Source of the DNA: Apricaphanius iberus
Taxonomy: Eukaryota; Chordata; Actinopteri; Cyprinodontiformes; Aphaniidae
DNA: 64,000 nucleotides
Assembly (NCBI GenBank): GCA_028564705.1
Contig: JAPXFQ010000816.1
Span: forward strand, 1-64,000
Reading direction: 5' to 3'
The notes under the pieces were generated by a model. The model did no database searches and was not told the origin of the DNA. It saw nothing but the letters and a program-made list of their open reading frames with translations. This document shows positions 35,470 through 47,700 of this stretch, in pieces. Within the stretch, counting starts at the first letter, position 1, and the number at the start of each line of letters is the position of its first letter. The translations under genes and the position numbers were made by a program.

Positions 35470-38400
35470 AATTTTTTTAAATAATCTGAATTTTATGTTT
35501 TTAACTGAAACGTGGTTCGACAAAAACACTAGCAATGCAGGTTTGAGTGTAGTGCATCTCACTTCAATTTTGTGTCTGAAACACGCCAAAACCAGGGGGG
35601 AGGGGGTGTTTGTGCTATTTTCAGGGACAATATATTGACCCACAAACTGTCATTTGGGTTTTTTCCATTGTTTGAGTATGTGTCATTCAAAATGGAGATT
35701 AAACAATCTTCCATACTTTATATGACAATTTACAAACCACTACAGAATTGTTTCATTGAAGATTTTACTGAATTACTTGCATTTGTTTGCACGGAATTTG
35801 ATTGTTTAGGTTTGGGTGATATATATGTGAGGAGGGAGATGATATGTGTGATCTCATATGTAAAATAAGACCAAATGCAAGGTAAGATGGAAATAACCGA
35901 AATATATGAATAAACTTAATATTTGGAAATCAGCAGCTGTGTTATATATAAAATAAATCAAATGTAATATAGACCTAGTAATAAAATGTCACAATTCCTC
36001 TTTTTTTTCAAAATTTAAACACTCAGCAAACAAAATTTCAATCTAAACAATAGGACTACGTGCTGTTATTGTGAAATTGCGTCTACACAGCTACTTCCGC
36101 TATGTGCTATTAGTTACTGTTAACTATTAGCAGTAATTTAAGTCCGAAAACATAACTTAACTGAATAATGCGCATTTTTAATGCAGCGGTACCTTACTAT
36201 TAAATGTACTCAAGCTATACAGTGACCCAACATGCATAATTCCACATTAATACAGCGCTTTTTACTTTCGTTTTACTGCTAATTGGTATTTATATTTAGC
36301 TGATAATCAGGTCCGAGCTATTTTACCTCAAGCATCTTCTGCTATGTTTTTCTCTCAAACGATATTTTGAGTGATATAACAAAATTATTATTTTTTATTT
36401 CTGTATTTTGTGTCTCTTTTCGTTTGTCTCCAACTCCTGTGGTTTGTCGCTACCCGTGTGCCTGCTGTAGGCAGAGACACACATATCTATGGCTGTACAT
36501 CTCAGAGCACACCTCAGAGCGTATTACGAAATTACGTTGGGGCAAGTACTCCCGTGCCTATTGAAATGTATTGTAAGGTCCAAACTTTGAAAAAAAGAAT
36601 CTCACAATGTAACTCTATGACAGTGCCCTCGGCGAATTTCAATCTGACTCAGATCGCCCCAATGGGGCAGGGTTTTAGGTTGGAAAGTGATATTCAGGCT
36701 GCTGATTAGACAATAATATACAAACTTGGACCGGCAATATTAGACTCTTTTTCTCCTCTCTTTTTTTCCATGTTACTCAAGGAGGGCGATGCACTATCGC
36801 CCATCATGGATCAGCCGCCCCTGATCAAATGTCAATGTTGTTGATGTTTCTTTATCTGATCATTTTTGTGTCTTATTTGACCTTTATGTTGTACCCAAAC
36901 CAGTAGCTGGGCCTGGAGTTATTAAAAGACACATAAATGATACAACAAGGACACCGTTTATGGAATTGAACAGATTTGAAAATCCCCCATGCTCAAATGT
37001 TGATAATCTATTGGACTCATAACCTTCAAGGGTTGTAAATGTTTTGGATACTATTTCTCCTGTCAAGGTTAAAATGGTTAACACTAAGCAAAAGGCACCT
37101 TGGAGAAATTAAGTTTCGTTCAGGACACACAAAAGGGAGTGCCAGAAAGCCGAACAGAAATGGCGCAAGTCAAAGCTCCAGGTTCATTATGAGGTTGACA
37201 AAAAAGTGCTTTGTGTGTTTAACCAGATTTTACGTGGATCAAGGGAGAAGTATTTCTCTGAAATAACCGCAAACTGAAAAAACAATTCTCGTGTTCTGTT
37301 TGCCACAGAGAACAGATTAACTAATCCTCAAGTTTCACTGCACTTAGAAGTAATTTCTGCATCTAAGTGCAATGAGTTTTCAATATTTTTAATGACAAAG
37401 TCCAAGGCATTAAAAATGCCATAATTACCACAAAAAAAATAGCAAGACTGTTTCCAGATAAACACCTTGAGCTGACAGATTTTACAACTGTCAGTTAACA
37501 TCTTATTGCAGACTGGAACATTCCCAAATGCTTTAAAAACTGTGGTCATTAAGCCTCTTCTAAAGAAGAGCAGCCTTGATGCCATAGTACTGAGCAACTA
37601 TCGGCCCATATCAAGCCTACCATTCTTAGGAAAAGCCCTAGAAAAAGTAGTATATCAACAGCTCACTTACTTTCTCCTGTCTAACAATGTGTTTGATACT
37701 TTCCAGTCAGGCTTTAGGCCCTCCCACAGCACTGAGAAAGCTCTGATCAAGGTTACAAATAATATCGGCATGAACACCAATCCAGGAAAAGTCTCAGTTT
37801 TAGTTCTGTTGGACCTGAGCGCTGCCTTTGATACAGTGGACCATGGGATCCTACTTCACAGGTTAGAAAACTGGGTGGGAATCTTGGATACTGCTCTAAA
37901 GTGGTCCAAGTCCTATCTCGAGGACAGGACGTACTTTGCCGAAATTGGCAACTGTGTCTCAGACAAAATTCCCATGACCTGTGGAGTCCCCCAGGGGTCA
38001 ATCTTGGGACCACTTTTATTCAACTTGTACATGCTTCCATTGGGTCAGCTAATTAACAGCAATAATGTGTCTTACCATAACTACGCAGATGACACTCAGA
38101 TCTACGTGTCACTGACGGCCGGTGAACATGGGCCTATAGATACACTCTGTCACTGTATTGAACAGATTAGTGTGTGGATGCAAAACAATTTTTTCCAGTT
38201 AAACTCAGACAAAACTGAGATAATTGGTTTTGGCCCACAGACACAAAGATAAAGTGTTATCAGTCATCTTGAGTCTCTGTCTTCAACCAAAAAATCAGAT
38301 TAGAAATCTAGGGCTAATCATGGACTCCGACCTGAACTTAAACAGCCACATCAAAGTAATAACATGAACATCTTTTTACCATCTGAAAAACATTGCTAAG

Positions 38401-39067
38401 ATCAGAGGAATAGTGTCAAAACCAGAGTTAGAGAGACCTATCAGTGCATTTGTCTCCAGCAGGTTAGACTACTGTAAAGGCCTGCTCAATGGCCTCTCTA
38501 AACGAGCTGTTAGACAGCTGCAGTACATCCAGAACGCTGCTGCTCGAGTCCTGACAAGAACCAGGAAATACGACCATATTAGTCCAGTGCTCCAGTCTCT
38601 GCACTGGCTTCCTGTCGCTCAGAGAATAGAATAACAGCTCTGCTTGTATGGAAATCTTTTCATCGTTTGACACCAATGCACATCTCTGACATGTTACAGA
38701 CATATGAACCATCTCGGGCCCTGAGAACTTCAGGGAGGGGTCTCTCGGTGGTCCCCAGAGTCAACAATAAACATGGTGAGGCTGCATTTCAGGTTCAGGC
38801 AGATAAAATATGGAACAGTCTTCATGAGGATGTGAGACAAGTCTCAATTCAAACCATGTTTAAATCCAAGCTGAAAACAGTTCTTTTTACCCGTGCATAT
38901 GACAATTGAAAGTATTTTATCAGCACTCTTGCTTTTTATTGTAATTAATTATTTTTTAAGTTGATGTTTTTTTTTCTGTTTATCTGTTTTCTTAATTTAT
39001 GCAACTGTGAAGCACTTTGAATTGCCTTGTGTATGAATTGTGCTCTACAAATAAACTTGCCTTGCCT
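35470..39067 (+). mobile_element. LINE 'type 2', EN to 3' tail, split by an insertion
   Basis: EN domain at 35480-35840 (FLTETWFDK, GGGVCAIFRD in a neighbouring frame, FEYVSFKMEI, YKPLQNCF, near GD), interrupted, then SLSDHFCVLFDL at 36845-36885. RT open frame at 37506-38252: TVVIKPLLKKSSLD, NYRPISSLPFLGK, FQSGFRPSHSTEKAL, LLDLSAAFDTVDHGIL, TCGVPQGSILGPLLFNLY and intact YADD (38082-38093). The C-terminal pieces are at 38413-38634 (SRLDYCKGLLNGL, SLHWLPVAQRIE) and 38667-38909. The tail GAATTGCCTTGTG...AATAAACTTGCCTTGCCTT ends at 39067. Several stops and frameshifts lie outside the RT core. Confidence 0.88.
35845..36823. mobile_element. Non-autonomous DNA transposon-like insertion in the LINE
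   Basis: This AT-rich block replaces the second half of the LINE EN domain. Its right end is CAGCCGCCCCTG (36812-36823), preceded by a GGGCGAT...ATCGCCC hairpin, like ends of common fish non-autonomous elements. LINE coding sequence resumes at 36824. The left end is not identifiable, so part of the element or target is probably deleted. No transposase. Confidence 0.55.
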
Positions 39068-39705
39068 TTACAAACCACTAATGAAGACCTGTTGTCACTA
39101 TACCGACCCAGCAGACCACTCAGGTCCTCCAACTGTAGTTTACTCAGACTAGGCTTAAAACCTTCCTTTTTGATTAAGCTTATAATTAGAATGGCTTAGG
39201 TTATCCAGAGGTATTTTTGTTGTTATGCTCCTATAGGTTTAGAATGTTGGAGGACAGACTGACCACTTTCTTCTCTCTTCTACTTTTCTCTCAACTATAA
39301 TGCCCTCTGCTGGATGGGGAACATCGGTCCAGATGATGCTCAAAGTGAACGAGCATCCTTCATGTTGTATCCTCTCTGTCTTCTCAAACCCCCAGACGGT
39401 CGTGGCAGATGACAGCTTGTACTAAGCCAGGTTCTGCCTGAACTTTGTTCCTGTTAAAGGGTAGTTTTTCCTCTCCACTGTCGCTACATTCTTGCTCAGT
39501 ATTAGGGATTGCTGAGGAATTGCTGTGGTCAGATCCGGGCACAACCTCACATCAATGACTCAACGCAGTCTGCTGGGATTCCTTACATAGAAAACTTCAA
39601 TGATTGGAATGTTTGCATACTTGTATTGAATTTAATTTTATTGTAAAGTGCCTTGAAATGACATTTGTTGTGAATTGGCACTATATAAATAAAGTGAATT
39701 GAAAT
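39068..39705 (+). mobile_element. LINE 'type 1' 3' end
   Basis: RT C-terminal trace (LLSLYRPSRPLRSSN), AGGCTTAAAACCTTCCTTTTTGA, the 3' UTR (CAGATGACAGCTTGTACTAAGCC) and the tail GGCACTATATAAATAAAGTGAATTGAA match the ends at 26767 and, reversed, 51363 and 63545. It starts directly after the tail of the type 2 LINE. Confidence 0.85.
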
Positions 39706-39895
39706 ATTTCCTTTTTATGCTTTTCCTATATTGTTTTTTTAATCAAATGCTTAATGTTTTCTTCAATGAATTCTGTTTTAATTTTCATATTTTTATCATA
39801 TATATGGTTTCTTTACCACAGAATAATGTAAAGCACCTCGAATTGCCTTGTGTTCAAAGTGTGCCATACAAATAAAAATGCTTTGCTTTGCCTAA
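39706..39895 (+). mobile_element. LINE 'type 2' 3' tail
   Basis: AATGTAAAGCACCTCGAATTGCC...ACAAATAAAAATGCTTTGCTTTGCCT matches the 3' tail at 39010-39067. It is a second, very short (5'-truncated) copy behind the type 1 tail. Confidence 0.75.
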
Positions 39896-39899
39896 TATA

Positions 39900-40920
39900 T
39901 TGACCAAAAAAGTAAATGCATCTTATTGTCTTATGATTGTGGCCTCTGCTGTTTTTCCTGCTCTCTTCTTTGTTATTACCCTGATTTAATCTCGTGTTTC
40001 AGGACATTTTAAGACCAATTTCCCATTCTCTCAATTGAAGATTTATTAATTATTAGATTAATTGTATGAAGGCAAAAAATGGAAATAAAAATTATTTTAT
40101 TATAACAAACACATTTTATTTAAAAATCAAAACATTGTATATAAAGCCTATAAAAAAATCTGATGGTCACCCTTCATTTTGAGAGATTAATTCCCACTCA
40201 ACACTTGTCGAATATACTTGTATATTTGACAACACTTGTCAAATATACCCTGGACCCCTCTGGGGTCCAGGGTATATTTGGTCATTTTTTTGGCAAATTT
40301 TTATTTGATCTTGAAATTCAACTATAAAAAAAACATTAATATTAACTTATGTGGTATCATTTTTTTCAGCACAATCTGAAGAGTTTGAATTTACACCAAC
40401 TGTGTTAAATTAGACATATTGTGATTGCATATTAAAGCTTAAGCCACCTAAAAACATAAAAATGGAGTTTGAAAAAGTGTATTGTTTTCCCTGCGAAACC
40501 CAAAAACATGCATGACGAATATTTTTTATAATTTAGAATGACAGTATGTACATAACATGACCGGCACTTGCAGAAAAAACTAAAAACAGTGTAATATAAT
40601 ATTATATTTAATTCTGAAAATAATAAAGTCTCTCAGTAATATTCCACTAGATTATTTTGTCTACAGTAGTCCTTAATACTTGTCAGTAATAAAAGTATGC
40701 ATTTCAGGTGACCAGAAATCTTGAACACATCTCCTACTTCTATGTGAGTCAATCTGCATTTCTCCCCTAATAACTTTGTTTTTCCTGAATTTTTATTAGT
40801 TCTGCTGAATATTGCACTGTTTCAGTGGCAGTAAAACACAATAAAAAGGGTATTCTGGACTCTGGAAAAAAACCTTTTCTACCTGGTGTCCAGTGGCTCA
40901 AACATGGTAGCTGCTTAGGA
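39900..40920. other. AT-rich intron with one strong hairpin, no gene
   Basis: Nothing coding is recognised. 40241-40258 (AAATATACCCTGGACCCC) is a perfect 18-bp inverted repeat of 40262-40279 with a 3-base loop, and CAACACTTGTC is repeated upstream of it at about 40200 and 40230. Confidence 0.6.
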
Positions 40921-40929
40921 ACGCCGCTG

Positions 40930-41430
40930 GCTCAATCAGTGTGATTGACAGGCTGCAGCTGTGCAGCTATTCCTCTGGTTAGAGTAGCAGCACGTTTGGC
41001 ATCCAGAACCACCTCATCTTCTTCATGTCCATTCTCCTCTTTCTCAATTACTAAACTGAGTGATGGATTCATCGTAACTTTGCGCTTTCTGCCTCAGAGT
41101 CCAGCTGCGAGTTTCACTCATCATATTCCACGTCATAAAAAAGCTGCACATTTATTCCTTCGAATTGTCTTTTACATACAAAGCAACCCCCCCTCCTCTA
41201 CATAATGCTTAGTAAGAGGAAGACATTAATCCCATCAAATACCTAAACCGGCCGTAATTATCGCTGGTTGTCCTGCTTCTTTGTTTGCGGCACTGTACCA
41301 TTTCAACGTTACTCTACGTATGTTCTCTTTCTTTTGTTGCACAACATTTTTCCATCCCTCAGCAGTAAAATGATGCCCATTCATGTTGATTGAATATGTG
41401 ACATTGCCATCAATATCAAATTGATTTCAT
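40930..41430 (-). pseudogene. Degenerate protein-coding remnant, family unknown
   Basis: Two minus-strand blocks look coding. Near 41410-41240, 58 codons run without a stop (VTYSINMNGHHFTAEGWKNV, VTLKWYSAANKEAGQPAI) and end in a stop. Near 41080-40930 a second block in another frame reads RKRKVTMNPSLSLVIEKEEN, EDEVVLDAKRAA and ends in a stop. Composition, a Trp/His-rich first block and an acidic second block argue against chance. It may be the end of a DNA transposon protein or an accessory TE protein. I do not recognise it. Confidence 0.4.
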
Positions 41431-41639
41431 TTTGGTTATTTTTTCCATGTTTCCAGCACATTCCGTTTTGTGTTTTCTAAATTTTCAGAATAGCCCGTTT
41501 TTAAACGTCTCTATTCTCGTCTCTATTTAATGTGTCTATTCAGTATTCTTGAAAAAAGTGGTTTAATTATTTTAGCATAACTCCTGTTTTAGTTGGCCGA
41601 TTAACACAATTTAAAAACTGGTATGTAGTTTAAAATCCT

Positions 41640-42300
41640 CACTTTAAACAAAAATCGAAACAGAGACTCAGATTCTTGCAGCTATGTCCTCCCAAATCAG
41701 ACGTAGTGAAAAGACGCATGGACCAGAGGGTTAACAAACTTACGAATGGAGTAAAGGTAAATATATCAATAAAGAATAAAATTACAATGAGAACATCTGA
41801 ACAACATCTAACCTGTACCTTTATTAAATGTGACACTAAACGGGGTTGAAAAGTTAAAGAGGTTTTGGGGCACATCTGTGACCGGTGCATCTGAATCCAG
41901 CACCAAGAGCCTGGTGATGCTTCTACCACTGAAGCTTGTGGGTCAGGGAATGGCTAGTTCAGAGTCTTTTCAACTTCTGATCACTTTAGTTTGAGAAATG
42001 ATCCCTGATTTCAAAACATTGTCTGAAGTGATGCATTTAATCCCGGTCCCCTGTTGGGCAGCGGTGTGCACTTTGAGCTTCCTATTGCAGCCTTATCTTG
42101 TTACTTAAAATAATGAGATGAAACTCCGGTTTTGACAATTAAAAAAAGTTCAGTGAATAAAAGGGTAATACATGCAGAGGAGATAATAAACTACTACCTA
42201 CTAAAGTACATTTTATCTAAATTTCCAAAGCATATAAGAATTGAATTGATCTTTTCAACACAGTCTCTGAATCGTGAACTGCACATTATTGCACGAGGCC
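41640..42300. other. No gene seen
   Basis: Short repetitive-looking pieces (41640-41930) and AT-rich intron. No domain seen. Confidence 0.4.
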
Positions 42301-42319
42301 ATCAAGACCGGGAAACAGC

Positions 42320-43330
42320 TCTTCAATGCTTCCCAGCTTCCAGCCCTGCCTTGGGGTGCTTTTCTCTCCAATGAGTGCAATATCCCCCACTTTCAGTTGC
42401 GAAGGTTGCATCGTCTCTCAGCGATGGGCTGACTTCAGGTCGTTAGAATATTCTTTTCACCAACTATTCCAAAAACTGGTCAGAAGTCTTTGTCTGTATT
42501 GCCAACTTTTCTGCGAACAACTTTTTTGCAGCTGTGGATCTTTAATGCCCCTCCAAAGCTCTTTTACATCCTGATCAGCTCTCTTAAAAGTCTTGGCATT
42601 ATCTGAATATATGATCTTACATATCCCTCTTCTTGAAATTAATTTTTTCAAGGCTACGAGGACATTTTCAGTGGACAGGTCAGAGACCAGCTCTACATGT
42701 ACTGCTCTGGTTACAGCACAAGTAAACAGTGTGATGTACAATTTAGTCATATTGCTCTGTTCTGTATAAATAAATTGGGTCTGCAAAGTCCACACCTGTA
42801 ACCTCAAATGGCGGCGACTCTGTTAGTCTGCCTCTTGGCAGTCATGCAGTAGTTAGCTGTCTAGCCATTGACCTGAAATTCTTGCAAAGAGCACAATATC
42901 ACACTACCCTGTTGTCTGTCTGCTGTGCCCTCATGATCCAATATTTCTCTTTTGTTTGCACTAAAGTGTCTCGTACACCTGAGTGTATCATCCTCTCATG
43001 TTTTTGTGTATCGAGTTTAGTGGGAAGAATCAAAGGGTGCTTTTCTCTGTATGAGAAGTCAGAATGTTGGAGCCTACCTCCTACATTGAGCAGCTCATCT
43101 TCATCAAGAAATGGCTTCAGCTCTTAAATTCTGGAGTCGGTGTTGGGGTCTTTTCCTGTTTTCAGGAACTACATGTCAACCTCTTTATCCAGGCTGTCAC
43201 TCGGAACACAGTTTTAAGTTTACTGTATCTTTCCAGACACAATACCAGCTTTACTATGTCTGTGATAGGCTGAACCAGTTGAACAGTAACCTGTTATTTT
43301 GATCTGAGTTCAGAATTTACCTTATCTTTT
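42320..43330 (-). mobile_element. BEL/Pao LTR retrotransposon, integrase region
   Basis: Minus-strand blocks in order: an RNase H/integrase spacer trace near 43240-43040 (FRVTAWINRFV); the zinc-binding integrase N-terminus near 43000-42840 (ERMIHSGVRDTLVQTKEKYW, then CALCKNFR); PFEVTGVDFADP near 42790; and the core at 42760-42530 (KLYITLFTCAVTRAVHVELV, SDLSTENVLVALKKLISRRG, IIYSDNAKTFKRADQDVKEL). The first and second catalytic Asp (VDF, YSDNA) are kept. The block up to 42390 contains pieces of the integrase C-terminus. Stops are present. No LTR was found. Confidence 0.85.
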
Positions 43331-43339
43331 TGAGCAGCA

Positions 43340-44310
43340 TCCTGAGTTCTCTGAATGGACAGGTCATATCAGAACACGTCTATGCCTTCTTTTAAATACA
43401 GACAAGACAGAAGTTGTTGAAGAGTATGAAGGTCTGTGCAGTCTAAGAACGAAATGCTCTGTTAGGTACATATGGAACAATCAGATCTCTGATGTATGAT
43501 GCAGCTTTATTATTAAGCTTGATTATTAAGGGCTTTAACGCAAAAGGAGGATGATCTTAAACTCTATTCTGGACTTAAAAAGGAGCCAATGGAGAGAATC
43601 TAAAACACGAGAGATGAGATCTCTCTTTTTAATATTCATGATAACTCTTGCTGCAGCATTTTGGATCAACTGAATGCTTTTAATTGCATGTTGTGGACTT
43701 CCTGATAAGGATTTACAGTAGCCCAACCTTGAAGTAAGAAATGCATGGACTAGCTTTTCAGCCTCACCCCTGGGCAGGATGTTTCCAATTTTAGCAATAT
43801 TCCAGGGGTGAAAGAAAGAAATCTTGGAAACCCGTTTGATATGGGATTTAAATGTCATGTCTTGGTCAAAAACTACACCAAGGCTCTTTGCATTTCCATC
43901 GGCCAATCTAATAACATACAGATGACGTGATTGACTTGGCAATTTCCTTTTTAAAGCTACTGGTCCAAAGACGACAACTTCTGTCCCGTCTAAATTTAAA
44001 AGCAAGGTTTAGAGTCATGTCTGTAATCTATCTAACTGATTGGATTCATCTGGATTTATGGATAAATATAATTGTGTAGCATCGGCATAACTGGAAACTA
44101 ATCGTCTTTTGTCTAAATGTTATACAAATTGGAACCATATATATTGTAAAAAGAACTGGTACAAGCACAAGAACTTGTAGTACTCCACAAGTAACTTGAG
44201 TGTGAAAGTTTATCATCTACATGAACAAACTGGAATCTATGGTCCACCTAGTGAAGTATCCTGCTCAACTACAATGCCTTGTTGAATGGGGGGCATCAAT
44301 TCAGATTATG
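43340..44310 (-). mobile_element. LINE 'type 1' RT C-terminus
   Basis: The frame at 44005-43535 reads LNLDGTEVVVFGPVALKRKL, SLGVVFDQDMTFKSHIKRVS, FLTSRLGYCKSLSGSPQ, LIQNAAARVIMN and SLHWLLFKSRIEFKIILLL, the region following the YADD motif. It continues in broken form to about 44310 on the 5' side (YADATQLYLS-like near 44060) and to about 43340 on the 3' side. Confidence 0.8.
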
Positions 44311-46037
44311 CTCTCAGTGACTGTTGACTTTTTACTTTTTTAATATAGAAAGTACTCTTACATCCATTTCTTTTGTTTTGGAATGGAAATTAATTATTTA
44401 AAAATCATCCATTGTACCTTTGATATAAATTAAGGACCTCTACATGCTTTGTAAGTGGGGAAAACTTCTTACCCATTTTCCCCACTGTAGGTGTGCGGAG
44501 GCGGAATGCTGAACTTGAATATCTGCAAAAGTAAGCGGGAAGGCTGCAGGAAGACCATGAAACCGAGGACCAGCTAACATCAGTTTTATTTGAGTTTCCA
44601 AATAAATTAGGAATACAGCACAGCAATAATTATAGTAATTACTTAAAATATCTCAATAGATTTTTGTTTACAATAAAGCCTTTCCGTGTTGAGAACAGTG
44701 TTTTAATTTTAATTTGCCCATTTTGAAAGATCTCTTGATTTGTAGGATAACTTTGTGTGTGTGTTTATTATTATTAATATCGATTTATTTTTTTCATATA
44801 TATATTTATATGCCAATCACACAAAGACATATACTAAATAATATGTACCCTTTGAAATTTTAAAAAGAAAATGACAAATGTGAAGACAAAAAATTGCTTA
44901 GACAAATAAGATTTATTCACTGTCTTGTATTTCTGTATAATTCACAGTTACAGAACAAAACAACTCTCCACCCAAGTGTCTTAAAGAAACTGTACTACAA
45001 GCTTTGAAGATACAAGATAAAGTCTTCTCTTTTTGTTTGTTTGTTCGTTGCCCTACCTCCAAGTATTGACAGTCTTTGAACCTGGAATGAGTATTTGGAC
45101 AGGATACATAGTTTGGACACAGTTTCCGGCTGGACGAGGAACGCAATGTGACGTGATGACATCACCAATACGCACTCCACAGCAACAGGAAGTTTGGAGG
45201 AGTTTTCCACATTCGTTGAAATTGTTAGAAGCTTTGTTACCCTGCGTGGCGTAACATCACTCTCCGGTGACACTTCAGCGAGGGATATATATATATATAT
45301 ATAGTTTTTTGGTTTTTTTACTTTTCTATGTCTTCAGACGACGTTGTGAGGTACACTGCGAATACGAGGGATTAAAGAGCCTGGTTGCTTGTACAAATGT
45401 CTACTCACTATTTTGTATTTGAATTCACTCTGAAGTTTGCCTGACGTCTGCTCCACACTGCTTCTCACAGGTAAACAAATTGGGGAAAAAAACAACTGAC
45501 AGAGGCAAAAGGGGTCTTTTAAAAAAAGGTGAGCTGGAGCTGTGTGCACAGGTGCTGGTTGTTCTATGATATGGTTGAGGCAGGTTATGCATTCATATTT
45601 TGTGTTATATAGTTTTGCGGTACAACCACAGGTTATACCGCAGGAGAAGACCCCTTATTTTTTTTATCTTTTTAATACATACGTTAAATGTGCTAGGGCC
45701 CCTCATGGACTCAACGTGCATTTTGTCTGTTTTGACCATAGATTAAATATTTACCAAACATATATAATTTATTTACTGTTTCAGTCACACCCCTCCCCCT
45801 CACAACGTTCATTCCACCGGCGTTATCCAAGTCGCTACTGTAGCGTCACTTGCTCATTGCACTCTCTATGATGCATGTCACATCAAGAATCAGGGCATCA
45901 AAAATGGAAAGAAAAGAAGGAAAGAGAAGACAGAACTCCGAAGTCGATAGTATGTCACACAGTTTTTCAAAAAGAAAGGTAGCTCGCTCTATTCCTGTAT
46001 TTCAAAACTTTCAGACATAACTTTTTTTTGTTGCTAG
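44310..46037. other. Intron sequence, no gene
   Basis: AT-rich, with an (AT)n tract at about 45282-45302. Nothing else supported. 45904-45980 has a Lys/Glu/Arg-rich open run beginning ATG before an AAG|GTAGCT, which might belong with the exon-like cassettes at 46038 and 46147. Confidence 0.4.
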
Positions 46038-46233
46038 ATGACATCCGATCCATCCACTTGATGGATCAAATCTTGGAGGAGGTAAGTGGAATCCTATTAC
46101 CAGTGACTGACAGGTGACTAACAGAGGTTCCTGCTGTGTGTTGCAGGTGGAGACGGGCAGGCGAACGGAGGACGGACTGACCAGTGGAGGCAATGCTGCA
46201 GAGGCTGACCAAGAGGACATCCAGAGTAACAAT
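46038..46233 (+). other. Two exon-like cassettes of unknown origin
   Basis: 46038-46081 (44 nt) lies between TTTTTTTTGTTGCTAG and GTAAGT, with an open frame DIRSIHLMDQILEE. 46147-46233 (87 nt) lies between GTGTGTTGCAG and GTAAGT, with the open frame VETGRRTEDGLTSGG, then AEADQEDIQSNN. Both end in phase 0 and run opposite to arhgap39. No match to a known family is recognised. They stop shortly before the end of the gypsy element, so they may belong to a gene that the element interrupted, or to a repeat. Confidence 0.35.
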
Positions 46234-46381
46234 GTAAGTGGCTTCCAGGAGGAGCGGTAATCAGAGGAGGAAACCCCAGGAGGAACGAGGAGACTCTGGA
46301 TCAGGATTTACGAGGAAGGCAAGGTTAGTAATAATCTTTTAAGTTCTAGTCTTCAGGAGGGTTTTCTCTAAGTTGGCCGTG

Positions 46382-47700
46382 TTACCACGCTTGAAGCGAG
46401 AACAGTCTGGCGCCGGCTTGCAGCTCCCGTTCCTCTTTTGTGGCTGGAGATGATGAGCCTTCTACACCCCGGCAGAGAAGGTAGGAGAGCAAACATACAG
46501 CAAAAGTCCAGGATTCAGAACAGTAACCCCACCCCCCCCCCACCCCCCACCCCCAACAGGCACATCCTGGTGGCCGATCAGAGGTGGAGGTGGAGGCAGA
46601 GGAAGCCTTGAAATCGGCAATAAGCTGATCATCCAAAATGAATGACCTGGGCACTGAAAGGCATTCCTCGGGACCGTAGCCTTTCCAGTCCACCAGGTAC
46701 TGATGACCATGGCCCCGAGGACGTACCGCCAGGATACGGCGGACCGTGTAGGCAGGGATTGTCATCGATGATCTGGTGGTGGGAGTTTGGCTGGAGGGCA
46801 AAGTGAGCTTGAGGTTACAGGTTTAATTTGAGACTCATGGAAGATGGGGTGAATACGGAGATGGGATGGGATCTTGAGCTTAACGGCAGATGGACTAATT
46901 ACTTTCTTGATAGGAAATTGGCAGAGGAACCGAGGGGCGAGCTTTTGGGGTTGGAATTTGAGGGGGAAATCTTTAGAGGAGATCCATACCTGTTGACCTG
47001 ATGAGTATGTGGGCGCTAGTTAACTGTTCTTATCAGTAAAGTGTTTATTTTGAGCTGAGGTTCGTTGGAGGGCGGCATGACCTTGGTTCCAGACTCGTCT
47101 GATGGCACGAATGCGAGCACGGACAGATGGCACCACTGGGTCAGGAAAGGAGTTTGGGAGCAGAGGAGGCTGGTAACCAAGGGATATTTCAAATGGAGAG
47201 AAACCGGTAGCTGAGGAGACGTATGAGTTATCAGAATAGTCCACCCAAGGAACATGGACGGACCAGATAAGAGGATTTTGGCTGCAAAGACAACAAAGTC
47301 CGTTTACAATTTCTTGATTTAACCTTTCGCACTGACCGTTTGATTGAGGGTGATAACCAGAGGTTAGGTTGGAGGTGGCTCCCAGGGCTGAAGAGAACTG
47401 CTTCCAGACAGTGGATGTGAACTGGGGACCTCGTCGGAGACGGTCTCGGATGGGATACCATGGATGCCTGAAGACGTGGAGAATGAGCTGGTGGACGGTT
47501 TCAGTGGATGACGGAAGCTTAGGGAGAGCGATGAGATGACAGGCTTTTGAAAAACGATCGATGACTGATAGTATTACTGTTTTGCCTTTTGTAGGTGGGA
47601 GACCGGTAATGAAGTCCAATGCTATGTGGGACCAGGGTTGAGTAGGTGTGGAGAGAGGTTGAAGGTACAGCAAGCTGACACGTACTCGGCAACATCCTTA
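46382..47700 (-). mobile_element. Chromodomain Ty3/gypsy element: integrase and chromodomain
   Basis: The frame at 47673-47020 holds the integrase core: PLSTPTQPWSHIALDFITGL (first Asp), VIDRFSKACHLI, HPWYPIRDRLRRGPQFTS (the usual S-D-R-G-P-Q-F, second Asp, is changed to R-R-G-P-Q-F) and SGYHPQSNGQCERLNQEI (the Glu is kept). It continues to SARARIRA-like and HKRTSAQNKHF-like blocks. After a gap follow the C-terminal barrel (about 46990-46850, PRFLCQFPIKKVISPSAVKL) and a chromodomain near 46750-46600 ([29 protein letters not shown]). Chromodomains in such elements target heterochromatin. A C-rich run lies at about 46525-46555. The element resembles fish Sushi-type elements. Confidence 0.9.

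Noticed and set aside
25083..36823. CAGTGGCGGCTGG at 25083 and CAGCCGCCCCTG at 36812 as the two ends of one large transposon
   Set aside because: The inner sequences next to the ends differ and the flanks do not form a duplication; they are better explained as separate elements.
37506..38252. An intact LINE ORF that might be active
   Set aside because: The RT core with YADD is open for 248 codons, but stops and frameshifts precede and follow it and the endonuclease is interrupted.
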